Source: Mesaphorura yosii (lineage: Eukaryota > Arthropoda > Collembola > Poduromorpha > Tullbergiidae). Taken from it: a stretch of DNA of 64,000 nt. Below the pieces are notes generated by a model. It was not told where the DNA came from, ran no database searches, and saw only the letters and a program-made list of their open reading frames with translations. Numbering within the stretch: the stretch's first letter is position 1; each line of letters opens with the position of its first letter. Below are positions 10,701 to 22,700 of this stretch, piece by piece. The stretch covers positions 118,155-182,154 of the forward strand of contig WIXG01000139.1 of NCBI GenBank assembly GCA_009869945.1. The letters run 5' to 3'. The translations under genes and the position numbers were made by a program.

Positions 10701-13700
10701 CTCACAATCAAAACTTGGCTTGGGGCACACCACACAACATTGGCATTGGCTAACTCGAGTCTAACAAGTAACGATGACCAGTGCAAGATGCGATAAATGA
10801 ACTACAGTCAAAGTCAAGATTTAGGACGAGGCGGCTGGAAATGAGAAAAGCGAGAAAGTAATCCGAGCAAACGAGAAGAAAGTGGGTGCAACTAAAGGAA
10901 AGGTTAGAGCAGCATGTGTGCAGCAACGATGTGAGTGTTCATCGTCTTAATAATCTGTAAAAGGTGTCAATTTCAAAGTAAGTTGGAGTCACGAGTTCTG
11001 ACTCCGAGTCAAGTCACATTGTCCCAACTTGGTCACCAATAATAGCGCCGCGGCGTGATAACAATGGGTCGACGCGGCAGTGATTACAAAGGATGATGAT
11101 GACACTGATGTATAAAAAGTGAAATCTAAAAGGTTCGCTAATGGGTTTTGTCAATCGAGGACGGCGACAGCGACGGCACCTACGCGAAGATGACAACGTG
11201 ACAATGAAGAATTTGTACTTTCACTTCCATTACGTAAGAGGCTTTCACATGTGGCAAATGGAACAAATGCACGCATTCCTCATTATACGCTTTAGATCGA
11301 AGTGCATTACCATCGCATTTTGTTTAGCCTGCTTCGAGTAAGCGGCAGTAGAAGGTAGCAAGTAAATAATCTTAGAACCTTGAATATAGCAAAGCGTTGT
11401 CTCCTCTCTTGGGGATTCTCGCATCGGAAGGCCCGAAATCTCACCACCCCTAAAATAAAAGACTACCGACCACGACAGCTTCGGTTGGAAAATCTACAAT
11501 AACCTCTTCTTGGCAAAAACAGTTCGAGATATGATAAAGGAAAAGCTGAGCACGAGCACAGCACACACACGTACGGAAGGTGAAATGGAATGATTGATGA
11601 TGAAGTGTCAAGTCGTCTGGAGAAAAATGCTCGACCCAGTGGAGTGAGTCTTCTATATTTATAGAATGAAGGAGAAAATATCTATCTTTCATTTTTAAAA
11701 CCTTTCCTCCGCGTGGTCGTGAAAAACGAGATTTCTCCGGCGCGTTCTAGAATCCAGCGTGAACATGAAAGAGTTCATATTCTTCAAAGCACGACCAAGA
11801 ATCGCGAAACGTTGGCAGATAGACTCAATCAAAAAATATAATACAATGTATGAGTCTGCAACTTGAGAGGCGAGTTCTTCTTTCACTTCGAATTGTGGAG
11901 TACGGCCATTCACGTACTTTTCATCTACGGTTAATCGAAAGTAAAGAAATCTACTCGACGTAGGTCTCGCAGGATAGAAAACGCCAAACCTATTTTTTAG
12001 AACACTTTCCCATCATTTTACTCCACTCCTTGCAAGATAACAATCATCTTCAAATCTTGAATTCAGAGCAATTTGATATTGCATCTTACGTGCCATTTAC
12101 TCTTTTCATATTTCGCACAGTTTCGTATATATGCAAGTTTTGTCTCGTACATTATTTTTTATAATCTCATATGTTTTGGGTCAGTGGAAATACCAAAATT
12201 GGATTCAATCGCCAAATTATGACCCTTTAATGTGTCGAAACTGCTCCCAGCCACGCTTGAATGATTCAGTCGCTAGTCCTGTAACTCCAGTAATTCGATT
12301 TCTTCTAGTGGCAAGTGTGTAAGCTCTAATAGCTTTGGACAATGGAGCTAAAAGATTCAATGACGAGAAATTGGATGTCAAGTCCATTTAATCTATGCGC
12401 TATCTGCCCTTTGAACCATATCGTTCCTGTGCATCTAAGACCATTTCACAATAATGTGAACGGCCATTTCACAATTAAGAACGATGATAATGTAATAATA
12501 GTGCAACTGTTTGGAAAAGCCAAAAGATTAGGGCAAACACAGTTTAATGTTATAACCTGTCTGATTGTAGCGATTGTGGTTCTGAGTTTAAAGTACAGCC
12601 CAAGTCATTAAAGTCATTACCAGAAGCACTGCCCGAGATCGATACAAGGACAAACCACAAAAGATCACGGCCAGTGGAGCTGGGCTGCTCCGCCCGTTAC
12701 GATGTTCTCACAATAATTATTATCGTGTTACTGCCAACGCTGTAAATAACACGTAATGCTTCAACGATTCGTACTGTCTGCGTTTGCGTCCGTTACGTAT
12801 ACACGCATACAAGCCGTCTGATGAGGATTAGCTCAATTATTTTCATGGTACACTGTTTCAAGACACGATTTACATGGACCGCAATAAATTATCCATGTCA
12901 TGTCGCCAGCAAAGCAAGCAAAACATAAAACAAAGTAAAATATGTGCTGTTCTATGAACTGATGACTCGAATTACTACAATACACTGGAACTGAAAGTAG
13001 CTAACAACGTCCAACAGTAACTGCAAATATAAAACGCATTTTGTACTCGAAGCCGAGCATAACCAATCTACGAGGTTTCCAACGATATTTCATATTTTTG
13101 TAGCTTTGTACTTTGTATATGGAAGTTATGAAATATAGCGAAAACCAAAATCATTGACATGGCTCATGTTTGTGGCCATCGAGTTGCAAACGTATTCTTG
13201 CAATGTTCGATGCGTTAATCCAAAACAAAATCAAAAATGAATAAAATTTGGCCACAATCAACAACACCGTAAAAAGAGAAAATGAGAAACGTTGACTACT
13301 TACATAAACTTCTTCCCACTGCGAAACGTAGCGCACAAGACGCGAGAGGCGCAGGAGACGAACGAGGCTGAGAAGCTTCACCATTCGGAGAATCTTGAGA
13401 GCTCGACCGGCTTGGATGAATTGAAAACTATGAACACTGTCACTAAAATCCTGCAATAGACAATATGAAAACGGGAGATTAGACAGAAATTAGGACAATA
13501 ACGACGCGCGCGCGACAAGGCCATTGGTCATGGCTATGGCTACTTTCCGGATGCACTTTGCTGTAGCGTAGCGATACGTATACTAAACTACATTCGGGTC
13601 TGGCGATTTCATTTCGAAACTTAAAACTAAGATCATAACCGAAAAGTTACGTAAAATAGCCAACTTTGGAGATTCTTCTCGCTAGATGAGTTTCCACTCC

Positions 13701-16700
13701 AATCTTTATCACATATATTACAGTACACGCGCAAGTTTCTCTTTTCCTCTCTACAAACGTCCCACCATCGTGAGTGCTTCGAACAAGGAAACATTGTGAT
13801 ATTATTACGAATCGAAGGACAGTCACAGTTCGAGAAAGCGGGTCGGTGTGAGAAGAGAAAGTTGGTGGAAAAGAAAAGACATTACGTGAGATATATGAAC
13901 AACAAGAAACGGCGAACACAGAACGTTGCACAACATTTATTTAATGGATATCGCATTGCATTCTACACGAGGAAGGATTCCAACTCCATTTCCAGCTTCC
14001 CTGCGCGGGTCGAAAATGGTTTTATCTATTTTCCCTTTCGTTGTTCGTTCTCGGGACTCTGTGCAGGAACCCCATTCAATGTCAATTACCATTCTCAATG
14101 TCTTTTCATTTTCGATCATGGCACAGATATTTTAACTTCTTCTTTCCATTTCTGCCATTGCCATCTCCCTGCTGCTGCTTGAGCAGCACACTGTCACTGC
14201 TTACGTGTTTGAGAGTACGAATGTACTAAAAATTGAATTTGCAATCAGTTCAGGTATACAGAAAGCATAATGCATGTTTTGCAATGAATGCCAAAATCCT
14301 AATCAGATTAATCTTCGTTCTCTTCCTTTCTCGGCTGTTTCTACGTTCTTCCAACCGCCAGAGATAACTCGAACCATCGTTCTAATGCCAGCAGAAACGG
14401 GTAATCGTGATTAGATTCCTGTTCTCAACTTTTAAAGCTAGTACAAATGAGCTCACATCAAATCACGTTTTAATAGCGGAAATTGCCGTAGTTGCTTTTC
14501 GTTTGGCCGTAAAATTCTCTAACTGTCTCTCATCCTCTACCATCAGCATTCCAAATTGTACTATTTCTTACTCTTAACGTAAAATAAAATTTTCCTCCTT
14601 CTCTAACTGATTAACGTCTACGAGTGGTGAACTGCTTGAAATTCATGGAGCGTAAAATGAAGTTAATTTGCTCTAATAAATAAAATGGCACATTATTATT
14701 CCGCTTCACACTGCCATCATAAAATCTAAGAATTTATTCAGGAGGAAAACTGACAAGAAGTCTGGGGAGCCATCTTGGTCCCCATTGCAAAGCTTTCCCA
14801 GGCCAAGTTTGTAAACAGTACATTTATTTGACCCAATGCGACAGAAACCGCTGAAATGCTTCGTTTCCCGTTACTCGCTCACGCTCTCAATTTGCCTCAG
14901 CTTGAATCTCCAGAAGGTTGGCATCTGTAATGCCCCGACATCATGAAGCACGTAGGAGTTTGTACAAGAATTTTAATATAATCCCGCACCGTCGTTCGCC
15001 AGTGTTGTCGCGTACAGCAAACAACGGCAGGCAGTGCATCATGTCTGCAGTGCAGTAGAAATATTACAGTGGAAGAACTTTGGTTTATAGGCCAAGCCGC
15101 TGCTTCAGCTACAAATACCTACAAGAATGTATGGGATATGAAAGTATTGGGCATTGGGATTGGAATATAGTAAAGAGAAAATCAAAAGTTTTTATAAAGG
15201 TTAGGCTGCTATACCATACTGAACAAAGTACAATAGGAATATAACAAGGATTGAACTCATATTATGAAACGTTGTGAAAGGAATGACAAACATGTTACAC
15301 AAATAAAATAAAATATGGTGCGATTTGCTGCAAAACAGCGTCGCGCCGTTGATGAGTTCACGTGGAAGTCGCAGGATCCGTGCCAGTACCCAATCAGCGC
15401 AATTATGGCTTCCTTTGAAATTCAGCACTACCAGTTTGTATTGGAGTTTCAATTTGGGATCGGCTCGTCCAGAGTCGGGGACGGACAGACAACATAAATC
15501 TTAGCCGTTGTGATCAAAGGTCAAATATGAGCACTGAGCGATGGTCTAGTGTCATGCAACCAGTAGTATTTGGGAATTCATATTAGCGAGTCGCAACGGA
15601 AAGCAAGCTTAATTCCGGTATGGCACGAACGTTTCGTCAAGCAAGGCAGCGCTCGTTAGTGTGCACTCGCAAGAATTCAGTGGAGCGGCGAGAGGAAACG
15701 AGAAAATGAGAAAGTCAAAATTAAACTCAGCTTTTTTCATTAAATTCAGATTTAGCACTTTGAAAAAATACTTGTGCACGGTAAGCTATAAAAATTGTAA
15801 AATGACAGCAGCTGCAGCTGGCGGAGGCGGCAAACGAACGAGTAGTGAAAAGGAGAGAAATGAAAACCAGCGTCAACCAAATGAGAAAAGAGAGAAATTC
15901 CTCTCCGCGCTGGTACCGCTGGTTCGGTTTGATACTTTCACCAAACCTTCCACTCACTTTGCTGCTGGTGCTTCAAAAAGAAGATATCTGCATATTGTGC
16001 TTTGGGTTTGCCCGCTGCACGCAAGTCTCACAACTACCAGGCGCGCGGTGGTGTGGCATCAACGACGCCGTCCCTTAATGTACCAAGTTGGTAAATGACA
16101 TTTGTATCAGTTTCTTTCTCTCAAGGGTAACCGAAAGAATAGACTCAACCGAGCGGAAAAGAAACGGGAAGAAAATGAAGACATGGAAAAATTTCATGAC
16201 AAGAATAAGTTTATAGCGAGTTTGGGTAACATCGGCCCGCCTGGAACGTGTGACAAAGCGCATGGGGTTTGCAATATTCCTAAAGTGACAAAATTGCAAA
16301 GCGCGGGCTGTGCATTGCCTAGGCTGAAAATTCTGAACTGCGACTGCGGTTGCCTTTAGCTTCTTCTTTGGCTGGGTGGCTGAGACTGTCACTTGATCTC
16401 GTAGCTAGCGCGTTATAATTTACGATATAATACGCTAATCTGCGTTTATTAATCTTCCGTTTCAACACTTCTGGCAGCAGCGTGCCCGTGTGAAGAAGCA
16501 GCACAGATTACGAAGTGTGCCCGAAATATGATAGCTCAGCTCGGGAGCCTATTTTCTGTTTACCCAGCACTTAATGCTTAAGTTGGTTCGCATGGCCTGA
16601 ACAACTACTGCTGTGCATGCAATCTTCGAGTACACCTAACAGTTTTATAATCATTGGATGAGACAAAACAAAAGTTTACTCAAACCTTCTGGCCAGCCTT

Positions 16701-19700
16701 GGCATTTGGCATGAGGAGCAGGTCCCAAAAGGTAAAATGATAAGAAATATAAGTCAAGAGGTACGGGAAGGAATAAAATATGATGTGATGAGCAAAGAAA
16801 TTCAGGATTCTGGCAAACTGATGGAAAAATATCTTGAAGATAGCATCGAGTAATATGACGAGACGAAAACAAGAGTCAGACAAGACAAGTATCCGCGGAG
16901 AAAGTGAATGCTTTTTCTTCCTGTCTGGAGTTGGCTAGCAAAGGGGCACGTGGTTGAAATAAGAGTGAGGATAAGAGCACGTCATATTTTTCACGTAGTC
17001 TCCATCCGTCCGTTTGGGAAAAATAATTCATTTCTGACGGATCATTAATTTCATAAGAAACTTTTTATCTTAATTTCGTTGTTGAGAAGAACCCACCAGC
17101 GTACAGCGTGCAGGAGAACGAAAAAGCACTAATAATATAATAGTTGTAATGAAACTAATAGCAGAGATGACTTAACCCTTTTACATCAGATTTATTATGT
17201 GCGCCGCATTATCTGTCTACGCTATCTTACTCAGCAACTTCAGGAATTTTTGGTAAAGTGCAAAAAATTCGACTTACGCAGTATTCCAGGTAGCAAACAA
17301 TTAGAACAATGTAATCCAGTGGTATAGACGATATCAAGTCGAGGGCAAACCAGGACTTTAAATAATGCTTGGCTATCAATACTGGATCCAGGATCACTTG
17401 CTCTGCATTGTCTTTCAACATGATTCCTGCAAAAAGACAAGAAAATTAGGCTTATTGTTTTGCATAAACCAAAACGCGATATCGCGTTTCGATATCGAAA
17501 CTGAAAGAACAGAAGTTCATAAATTAAAGTCGTGTGCACACAATTCATGCATGCGTAGAGCAAACAGCACTTGCTTTCAATTACGGAAAAGCACTTCAAC
17601 GTTTGCGTGACTGCTCATCAAACGCTGCGACTGAAAATAACAGCCAAGCCAATTCTAATCTAGTAGCATGGCAGGATATTAGAAATCTAACTCCGGTAAA
17701 CGATTATTTGTGGTTTGACAGCTCTTGCAGGACATTCGATCAAGGACATGCTTGAGCAAACCAGACCCTCCTTTGAGCAGTCCGAGCCGGAGCACCTGCT
17801 GTTACTGCCTATTGTGCAGATGTCCTGACCCTGCCCAGTGCATGCATGATCTTCGAAATGCCAATTCAAGTCGCGCATTATTTATTCCACCAAATTCCAC
17901 GAACCTTTCATTGAACAGAAGTTAAAGTCGTATTGGTGAAAAGAGGTCACTTGACTTTCACTGTCAAGAACTTCCACAACATTATACTGCGTGCTTACTT
18001 TTGCTTTCTTTCGTACAAATTTAGTAATCCATGTCCCACGTCGATGGGTTGCTTGAACCATCCACTGACGAAAGAAACAATTGCCAAGTGCACTACAAGT
18101 AGCAAGTACCATAAAAACTTATCGCTTAAAATTCAAGCCCTCCTTACGGCTCACGAAGTACATGAAACTGCCATTAGCATGCAAAGGTCGCGTTTCCCTA
18201 CGCTGCCTTGCGTACCTGTAATTGCACTTTTATGTGAAGTCTAACAAACCTGCGATAGCTTCGAAATGTCATGTCAATATTTCTTCCTTGCTGAACAAGG
18301 CACATCAGCCAGCAAAGCTATACATGGCTCCTAAATGAAAAGGCTAACTTACGAATATTATTCTTAGCGGCCTGTGTATAAAATCGCGCATAGTTTGTAT
18401 TTGGTGAAGTCTTCTGGTGTGTATACACTCAGTATGAATTGGTAGCATCAACCTGCGCCCGCTTAAAGTCTTTTTCATAAACCATAAACCGCTAACCGCG
18501 AGCATTTTTACGTTTTTACGCTTTATGACTTCAACAAAAATGTTTCTGTATTGATTTTCGTCTGCTCCAGTTGTCGGCTGGTGTGACAAGCCGACAAGCA
18601 GACTACTCAAGAAAAATGTTCAGCCGCGTGGTGTGGTGTGCTCTGTGTATACAAATTGGCCATATCGTGTTGCATAGAAATTAAACGAAAATATTATTCC
18701 TTGAAAACTCAAAGCAGAGCGAATTCACAAATTCTTATTAGCTGTATTCTCTTTGGTGATAATAACAGTAATGCAGAACTTATTCCATGCCTTCGTAACC
18801 AAAAGGTGGCATACACGAAGACATCATTAAGTCAATTTCTCTTCCTGTTGAATTCACGTGTCGAAATATTGAAGGTTTTCACTGATTTGACTCTCATTCA
18901 GTCATGAGTCGCCATTTGCACCGGCACCTTTCAAATATCGGAAATTCTCAATTATGAAAATATATGTTTGCATAAATATGAAAATTCTTGTCGGCCAACG
19001 GTGCTCCAGTATTTCTCTCCATGAACTTGTTGTGAGTTCCGGCTTTCTCGATTTCTACCGTCTTCGTCAACTTAAGAAACGATGTATTTGCAAATTAGTT
19101 TTTGTCTGGCTCTGGATATCGTGCACAAAAATAATCAACGTAAAAGCGCGTGCACGACAGGCTTCCCATTAAAATTAATTAAAAATCTTGACAAATAACT
19201 TCCATTTCTGCCTAAAATGAATTAAACTGTGTATAATACACAAACTCATAGCGTCACTCGTCGTGGGGCTGGAAGCGGACTGGCGTGCTCAGGACATTTC
19301 TCAGGTTGTTGTTTTCCACTCAGCAAAGCGCAACACGGTATAAATCACGCTAAAATGACATCTGCAGAATTGTGCGACGACAAGAATTTAATTTGAATAG
19401 GAAGGCAGAGTCACAGTCAGAAACAAAAGGAGTGTAAAACACCACGAAAAACAAAAGCCCAGTGTAGCGTGCAAAATATTAATAGAAGCAGATTTTGCGG
19501 CAGAGGCTGACAAATTGTGACATCACGTTTCAGGCACGGGCCAAGAAAGAATGGGTGCTGAAAGCGACCGGGAAAGCCCTTCAGAAGAGTGGGGGTACCC
19601 GTCTGAGAATAGAATTTTGCATCCTGGACCACCGTTTCGCGTGAAACTTCTGAAAATTAATTCTTCGTCCAGCGCTCTAGCAATAATGAGTCTTATTCCT

Positions 19701-22700
19701 AGTACCAGGCTTAGAAGACGTCCGTCCGAACACAGAAAGCATGTTATCAAGAATTTTTTCAGTAAAATCCAATAAAACTCGTTTCGAGTCCTTGAATGAA
19801 GCGAGATTTAAGACTCGCATTGTTGTAAGTGAACGATCCTGTTGCAAGATGAATGAGTTTCATTTTCTCCAAGACGCATTACACCAATCTTGTCATAAGT
19901 CAAGTACGTACGACCGATTTCTCGAGTTGCGAGCTGGTATTGTCATGTTCATCTTTTAATGGCCTTGCACTGCATCGCACTGCTCAACTGCTCATATATC
20001 GGTATCGATTAAAGATCATAAGAGCCCATCTATCAGTTCCGCCTATGCCCATCTACCATAACACGTAGTCTCATTCACGCTCTCGCTGCAAGAGCAGCTT
20101 AGTTTCAATATTTCACGGGATTCCGAGAAAGAATTTCTTCTCTCGCAAACATTGTAGCAGCGGTAAAGGAGGAACACCGCCTAAGACTGATGCGAGCACG
20201 ACAAAAAAGATCGTCTCCAAAGTCAAAAACAGGAATTCTATATTTCTCCTGTCAAAGGCAGCAACTGCTGTGGAGACTCGACTCACTGCATGTCACACCC
20301 GGGTCACAAGCAGAAGCCGGGACACCAGAGAAAGATTTCCAGTTTCAAAGTGAAGCAAGCGAAGAAGAGTCATGGTGAGAATTTTTTAACCTCATTATTA
20401 CAGAGATACTTTCAACGAACATGTACACATGTTAAACTGTACAAAGTTCCCGACCCTCTTCCCGCGAGAAGCTAAATCTTCATCATGCCTCCTTGTAATC
20501 TGCTCTCTTCTGCTCTCTCGCAGGGCAAAATGGTTTGTTGCAAACAGACGTCTTGGTCTTCAGAATTCAGACATTCAAGGCAGCGACGGAACAATCAGAC
20601 CAGAAAATGTGTCATGTGTCCTGCTTGATGCTGATATTCCAAAAGGGACAAAGACCGGTGCTATCCATACAACAGCAAAGTGTTGTATACCTGAAAGCGA
20701 GAGCTTTCTCCTTGATTTCACATGCTAGCGTACGTCAAGCGATCTGGGCAGCTGCGACTTCTTTCAAAAAAGCAGGCCCGAATCACAGTCGACGCCGCAC
20801 CATTGCAAAAGAACAATGCGTACAATTGCAGGCTTCGAGATGGCAACTGCAATAAATCATCTCTTCAATGTGAATACAGGCCAGAGAAGAGAAGAATACG
20901 CAACGTTTGATAAATACGAAGAAACTTTCTCTGTGCGAATTCTCAGAGGGAACACAAGAGCAGCCGCACAATGGAGAAACTTCATTTTGTAACTATTCAA
21001 TTCAATTTCCAACACCCAAGATGGCATACATTGTGAGCTGCGAAGGTACTGTCGCTGGTGCATAATGCCGTTTCCGAATCTCATCATCATTCCTCCTCCA
21101 CGCCTTGCCAAACTGCCGCCGCCTCTGTCTTGGTCGCAGTCGTGTGACTCGGGAGTCAAAGCGTGAAAAGAATATGCATCATTCTGCGAAAGCTCACTTA
21201 ATCAATGGCATACAACATGAGTCATCATTAAGATTCCTTTCTTCTCTTTGCTTGCCGTAGCTTCCTGTGAAGTTTTAGCATCGTACATTCTACTCAGTCA
21301 CGACGCTCTATTATACGATAAACTATGCTAAGACGAGAGCAGAGTCTATATTTTAGTAATTTACATATTACAAACTCAAGTTTCATTCTTTTCGCGATTC
21401 TTTTATTTTCACTTGATGCTTTCCCTTTTCTTCTCACTCCGTTCGCGTCACGTAGATACACTATATGTTAAATCCATATTTATGTGCTTTATTGATCCCT
21501 CGCATTCGTTTGCGTATTTGCTCCAAATACGCGATACGCGCAACGTATTTCACTTTCGCCTTTTTCATTGTCTTGAGCTATTTTTGTTCTCCAGGGTCTT
21601 GCACAAGTTCAATTTAATTCTGAGTGTCGAACGTTTGCAATCGGAAATGTTATTAATGTGATCGTATGCTTTGTCTTTCTGAACTTCATCTGCGCCGTGG
21701 CGTGGTGTCAATCAGTCGCGGTACCTGCACTCGTTCTAAATTCAGGCATGGAACTGCTCTTTCCTTTGGTTCCTAACGACATTTCCATACAAAGACACGC
21801 ATTGATGCTCGGCATGTGCTGCAGTCTACTTTGACTGAAGCTCGAAATTCCTTTTACTTCTTTCGCATTCAGCCAGTGGAAACCAGTGCGGAAACTTTCG
21901 TGACCAGAAAGCATTCAGGAAAATCGGTCGAACCTCAACCCCAGATATCGGCCATGGCATTAACCGTATGCATATGTAGCCTGTGTGCATCGCTATCGTA
22001 CTACATTGCCATTTTGCCATAAAATTCGACATTTTCTTGAAAGTCGTTACAAACATGCCGCACGCGCCTAACTTCTCGGCGCTCGGGCCACGTGTTTTAC
22101 ATTACTTCGACCGATAAAACAGCCTGTCCCATTCCCATACGTGGAAGCATAGAATAATTGGACTATCTGGAGCAGGCATCTGTTTCTATTATATTCTACT
22201 AATTAGCGGACAACAGGATAATTTACGAGTTGGGAATTTAGTGGAAAGGTCGGTTAATTTGTACACTGAGCAAACAAACCTCTTTTATTCGATTTGCTGT
22301 TCACCGCATTGATATATATTGCCTCATTGCGTAATTGCTCCGTTTCTATTATTGCAAAATGTTTATGGCCTCATGCATAATGCAGACGGTACTTACCTGT
22401 ACGAAAGTTGACAGCAATGTCCACGAGGAAGATTGTATCGGAAAGGCAATTAAACGCAATCCACCGAATACTCAGATCGTCCCGAAAAAACGAGATTGCA
22501 ACAGGAAGAATTATCAGATTGGCCACAAGAAGGAGTAGCATGCATAAATCCCAATAAAATCTGCAAAGATAAGAAATGCCAATTAGATTCAAGGCAAAGT
22601 GCTGAGTATTTCTGTAAACTACACGAAACTGGGACACTTAAATGATGCTTTTGTTTATGTCGTCATAAATCATTGCCTTATGCACAATTAGGCGGAACGT

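Larger units (their letters stand above)
17427..22396 (-). other. Ih intron C-D
   Basis: 4970-bp intron. It holds two overlapping perfect palindromes at 17472-17501, just upstream of exon D, and a short hairpin at 18571-18596. No coding exon seen. Confidence 0.7.

Noticed and set aside
15201..15452. Minus-strand frame between exons D and E with an RILRLPREL stretch, considered as an alternative S4 exon
   Set aside because: It lacks the regular Arg/Lys spacing of S4 and matches no HCN segment.
16651..16883. Hydrophobic minus-strand frames rich in Phe/Leu/Ile
   Set aside because: They look membrane-like only because of AT-rich codons; no HCN similarity and no matching splice phase.
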